Shown: positions 5,692-7,668 of the stretch, in pieces
Layout of the letters: every line of letters begins with the position of its first letter
How positions within the stretch are numbered: position 1 is the first letter of the stretch
From: an uncultured Elusimicrobiales bacterium
GTDB taxonomy: Bacteria; Elusimicrobiota; Elusimicrobia; Elusimicrobiales; Elusimicrobiaceae
Length of the DNA stretch: 7,668 nt
Direction: 5' to 3'
NCBI GenBank assembly: GCA_905235355.1
Contig: CAJOLM010000055.1
Span: 1 to 7,668, forward strand
The notes under the pieces: model-generated
The model's database searches: none
What the model saw: only the letters and a program-made list of their open reading frames with translations
Told to the model about the DNA's origin: nothing
Made by a program: the position numbers and the translations under genes

Positions 5692-7566
5692 ATGCATTAC
5701 AGCTACTACAAAAGACCGCTTTTGTTGCTGCTTATTGTCTATATCACGGCACTGGTATTTTTTTATAAACCGGGGCCGGGTAAGCAAGATATTTCTCGTT
5801 ATATTCCCCAAAAAACGGTCACGCTTGTGGGCAAAGTCATTGGCTTTCCGGCAGTAAAAACAAAATCACGCAATGTCATTGTGAAGGTATATAGCGTCGG
5901 CAGCGAAAAAGCCGGCGGATACATTTATGCGCGTTTTCCGCAAGAGGCTCCGCAATGGCATGAGACCGTGGAAATCAGCGGTACGATTAAAGCACCTTAT
6001 TCGGTGGCACTCTTGGGAAATTTTGATTGGGCGGCTTATTTGGCTACCAAAGGCGTATTTAGTGAAATCAAAGTTTCTGACGTAAAACCTATCGCACCGC
6101 CCAGCTGGTTTCTGCGCAGTATTGCACGGGTGCGCAGCGATATTTTAAATACCTTTGAGCAAAATTTTGACCGCAGCTTGTCCGCGATTGCCGGGGGTGT
6201 ACTACTGGGTGAGCGCGGAGAAATGGACCCGGAGCTGTATGCTGATTTTCAAGACAGCGGGGCCATTCATTTGCTAGTGGCGTCCGGCGGTAATGTGGGA
6301 TTTGTCACACTAGTTGTGTTTGCGTTTTGTGCGCTATTTGGGATCAGCCGCAAGAAAACGGTTTTACTTGCGCTAGTGATTGCGGGCATATACACGTTAA
6401 TTGCCGGGGCAGACGCACCGCTGACGCGCGCGTACTTTATGACGGTGTGTACGGTGATGGGATATTTCTTGCACCGCAATAGCGGTGTGTTTCAGGGGCT
6501 TGTACTTTCGTGCCTGGTGATTTTGCTTTTGCGTCCGTCCTCTGTGTTTGAGACGGGCTTTGAAATGTCTTTTTTAGCCACACTGGCTATTGTGATTTGC
6601 ATGAACGTCTATGAGCTGCCGTACCGCTGGCCGCGGTGGGTGAAATTTTTTGTGCAAATTTTTATGGCTACCTTGAGTACGCAACTGGTGCTGCTGCCGG
6701 TGTTTACCAATGTGTTTTTTAAAGTATCTTTTGTGGGTTTATTCTCTAATATGGTACTAGTGCCCATGGCCTCGCTGCTGATGGCGGTCAGCTTTGCGTA
6801 TTATGTGTTTTCATGTTTACATATTGGGTTTTTGCTCAAAGGAGTAACATGGGCGTGCTTGTGGGGCTTTAAAACGCTGGTGTCCTTTTTTGCGGCGCAA
6901 CCGTTTGCCTCGGTGCAAGCGGCAGCGTGGCGGCCCGGGTGGGTGGCGGCATATTATGCGGGATTATTTTTGCTGTTTCATTTGCCGCAAAAAGAATTTA
7001 TCCGCCGCGCGTGGAAGCCTTTTTTGGCAGTAGCGGTGCTAGCGGTAGCCGTGCAATATATTTTCTTTAACGCGCCGACGGTGTGGCTGCTTAATGAGTG
7101 GAACAAAAATGCCGTGTTATTTCGCACTCCCGGTGGGACACGCTTGTTAATCGGAGCCAGTATTGACGGGGAAAAGCTGGCGCGTGCGGTGTTAAAATCC
7201 GGCGGGAAAAAATTAGACGCTGTGCTGATTAATCAAAACGACGCCAAGCAACTGGCGCAAGTGAAAATTTTGCAGGAAAAAATCACAGTAGATCGCGTGC
7301 TAGTGCCATTTGAAGATGCGTGGCCCGGCGACACACAAAACATAGCCGGGGTGCAGGTGGACACGTTGTGGGGAATTTTGTTAAATAAAGAACACGCACT
7401 GTGGACAAACCGCGGCTATAGCGGTGCTGCCGGGCAAGACAGCGTGTCGTATGCTTTGTCGCGCAAAAATATCGATTTTACAGTAGCGGGAAACGGACGT
7501 TTTATCTTGCTAAATGATGAAATTATAGATAACGAGCGTAACCGCACGCGCGCGGTGAAATTGTAA
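5692..7566 (+). CDS. comEC: ComEC/Rec2-family DNA internalisation protein with degenerate C-terminal domain
   Basis: A 624-residue polytopic inner-membrane protein of the ComEC/Rec2 family, the channel through which single-stranded DNA enters during natural transformation. In order: one N-terminal membrane segment (about 8-25), a soluble DUF4131/OB-like domain (about 38-130), the Competence core with many helices (about 160-450), and a soluble C-terminal domain (about 460-610). The core carries the family motif GVLLGERGEMDPELYADF followed by HLLVASGGNVG (193-203). Many relatives have SGLH where this one has SGGN (N201). The C-terminal domain aligns in outline with the metallo-beta-lactamase-like domain of ComEC (TPGGTRLLIGAS 479-490, LDAVLIN 508-514), but the HxHxDH motif is replaced by NQNDAK (514-519). 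The total is shorter than B. subtilis ComEC (776). The start lies 6 bp after recR with no clear Shine-Dalgarno, suggesting coupling. No other competence gene lies in the window. Confidence 0.9.
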   Translation: MHYSYYKRPLLLLLIVYITALVFFYKPGPGKQDISRYIPQKTVTLVGKVIGFPAVKTKSRNVIVKVYSVGSEKAGGYIYARFPQEAPQWHETVEISGTIKAPYSVALLGNFDWAAYLATKGVFSEIKVSDVKPIAPPSWFLRSIARVRSDILNTFEQNFDRSLSAIAGGVLLGERGEMDPELYADFQDSGAIHLLVASGGNVGFVTLVVFAFCALFGISRKKTVLLALVIAGIYTLIAGADAPLTRAYFMTVCTVMGYFLHRNSGVFQGLVLSCLVILLLRPSSVFETGFEMSFLATLAIVICMNVYELPYRWPRWVKFFVQIFMATLSTQLVLLPVFTNVFFKVSFVGLFSNMVLVPMASLLMAVSFAYYVFSCLHIGFLLKGVTWACLWGFKTLVSFFAAQPFASVQAAAWRPGWVAAYYAGLFLLFHLPQKEFIRRAWKPFLAVAVLAVAVQYIFFNAPTVWLLNEWNKNAVLFRTPGGTRLLIGASIDGEKLARAVLKSGGKKLDAVLINQNDAKQLAQVKILQEKITVDRVLVPFEDAWPGDTQNIAGVQVDTLWGILLNKEHALWTNRGYSGAAGQDSVSYALSRKNIDFTVAGNGRFILLNDEIIDNERNRTRAVKL

Positions 7567-7572
7567 TATAAT
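7567..7572 (+). promoter_or_regulatory. Candidate -10 box upstream of the last gene
   Basis: A perfect TATAAT begins one base after the comEC stop codon and about 20 bases before the ATG at 7592. Transcription would start near 7579, leaving a leader of about 13 bases that still includes GGAG (7581-7584). No TTGACA-like box lies 16-18 bases upstream (the region is GC-rich comEC coding sequence), so it may be fortuitous. No terminator separates comEC from this point. Confidence 0.3.
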
Positions 7573-7591
7573 AGCTTTGTGGAGACCTCGT

Positions 7592-7668
7592 ATGACTGAA
7601 CAAGAAAAACAACAACACAAACAATTTTTGCAAGAGGCGGTGCGTTTAGCGCGCGAAAATGTGGCCAG
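7592..7668 (+). CDS. Start of a probable nucleoside deaminase (cut by window edge)
   Basis: The ATG at 7592 follows GGAG (7581-7584) by seven bases, a good ribosome-binding site. Only 25 codons are in the window: MTEQEKQQHKQF, then LQEAVRLARENVA. The latter half resembles the first helix of CMP/dCMP-type zinc deaminases such as guanine deaminase and related nucleoside deaminases, which go on to a GGPFGAVIV strand and a HAE zinc motif that lie beyond the edge. The first dozen residues are Gln/Lys-rich and uninformative. RibD-type deaminases start in a similar way and cannot be ruled out. The gene lies 25 bp after comEC on the same strand. Confidence 0.45.
   Translation, partial: MTEQEKQQHKQFLQEAVRLARENVA

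Overview
The window holds a compact bacterial chromosome segment of mid GC content. There is one leftward gene at the left edge (glyA, serine hydroxymethyltransferase). After a 158-bp divergent promoter region, a tightly packed rightward series follows: a deoxyhypusine-synthase-like gene, a broken small exported-protein gene, a DoxX-family membrane protein, dnaX (DNA polymerase III tau/gamma), recR, a ComEC/Rec2-type DNA-uptake channel, and the first 25 codons of a probable nucleoside deaminase. No rRNA, tRNA, CRISPR array, transposase or phage gene was seen. I cannot fix the species. The gene content, gapless layout and base composition would suit a host-associated or gut bacterium such as a member of Elusimicrobiota, but this is a guess from general resemblance, not a demonstrated assignment.

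Layout. 1-1221 (-): glyA, missing only its last few codons. 1222-1379: divergent intergenic region with AT-rich -10-like boxes in both directions, one inside a 13-bp palindrome. 1380-2453 (+): DHS-like enzyme. 2453-2803: a gene with a clear signal peptide whose reading frame is broken twice by single-base indels that cancel out; a strong GC hairpin lies inside its signal-peptide region. 2815-3282: DoxX-like four-helix membrane protein, overlapping the dnaX start by 4 bp (ATGA). 3279-5090: dnaX. 5092-5685: recR, 1 bp after dnaX. 5692-7566: comEC, 6 bp after recR. 7592-end: start of the next gene, behind a TATAAT box.

How they fit together. DnaX loads the sliding clamp and holds the replicative polymerase together. 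RecR acts with RecO/RecF in loading RecA at gaps. ComEC carries single-stranded DNA across the inner membrane, where it becomes a RecA substrate. dnaX-recR-comEC thus reads as a replication/recombination/DNA-uptake block. The upstream genes (polyamine-type enzyme, exported protein, DoxX) are probably co-transcribed but have no obvious functional tie.

The points most worth a second look are: (i) the ComEC C-terminal domain, which keeps the outline of the usual metallo-beta-lactamase-like domain but has lost every recognisable metal ligand; (ii) the DHS-like enzyme, which keeps the catalytic lysine motif but has Asn where eukaryotic DHS has an active-site His; (iii) the twice-frameshifted exported-protein gene with its internal hairpin; (iv) an A6 tract in dnaX, at about the codon where E. 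coli makes gamma, that could yield a short gamma-like product. I did not find a clearly new multi-gene system.
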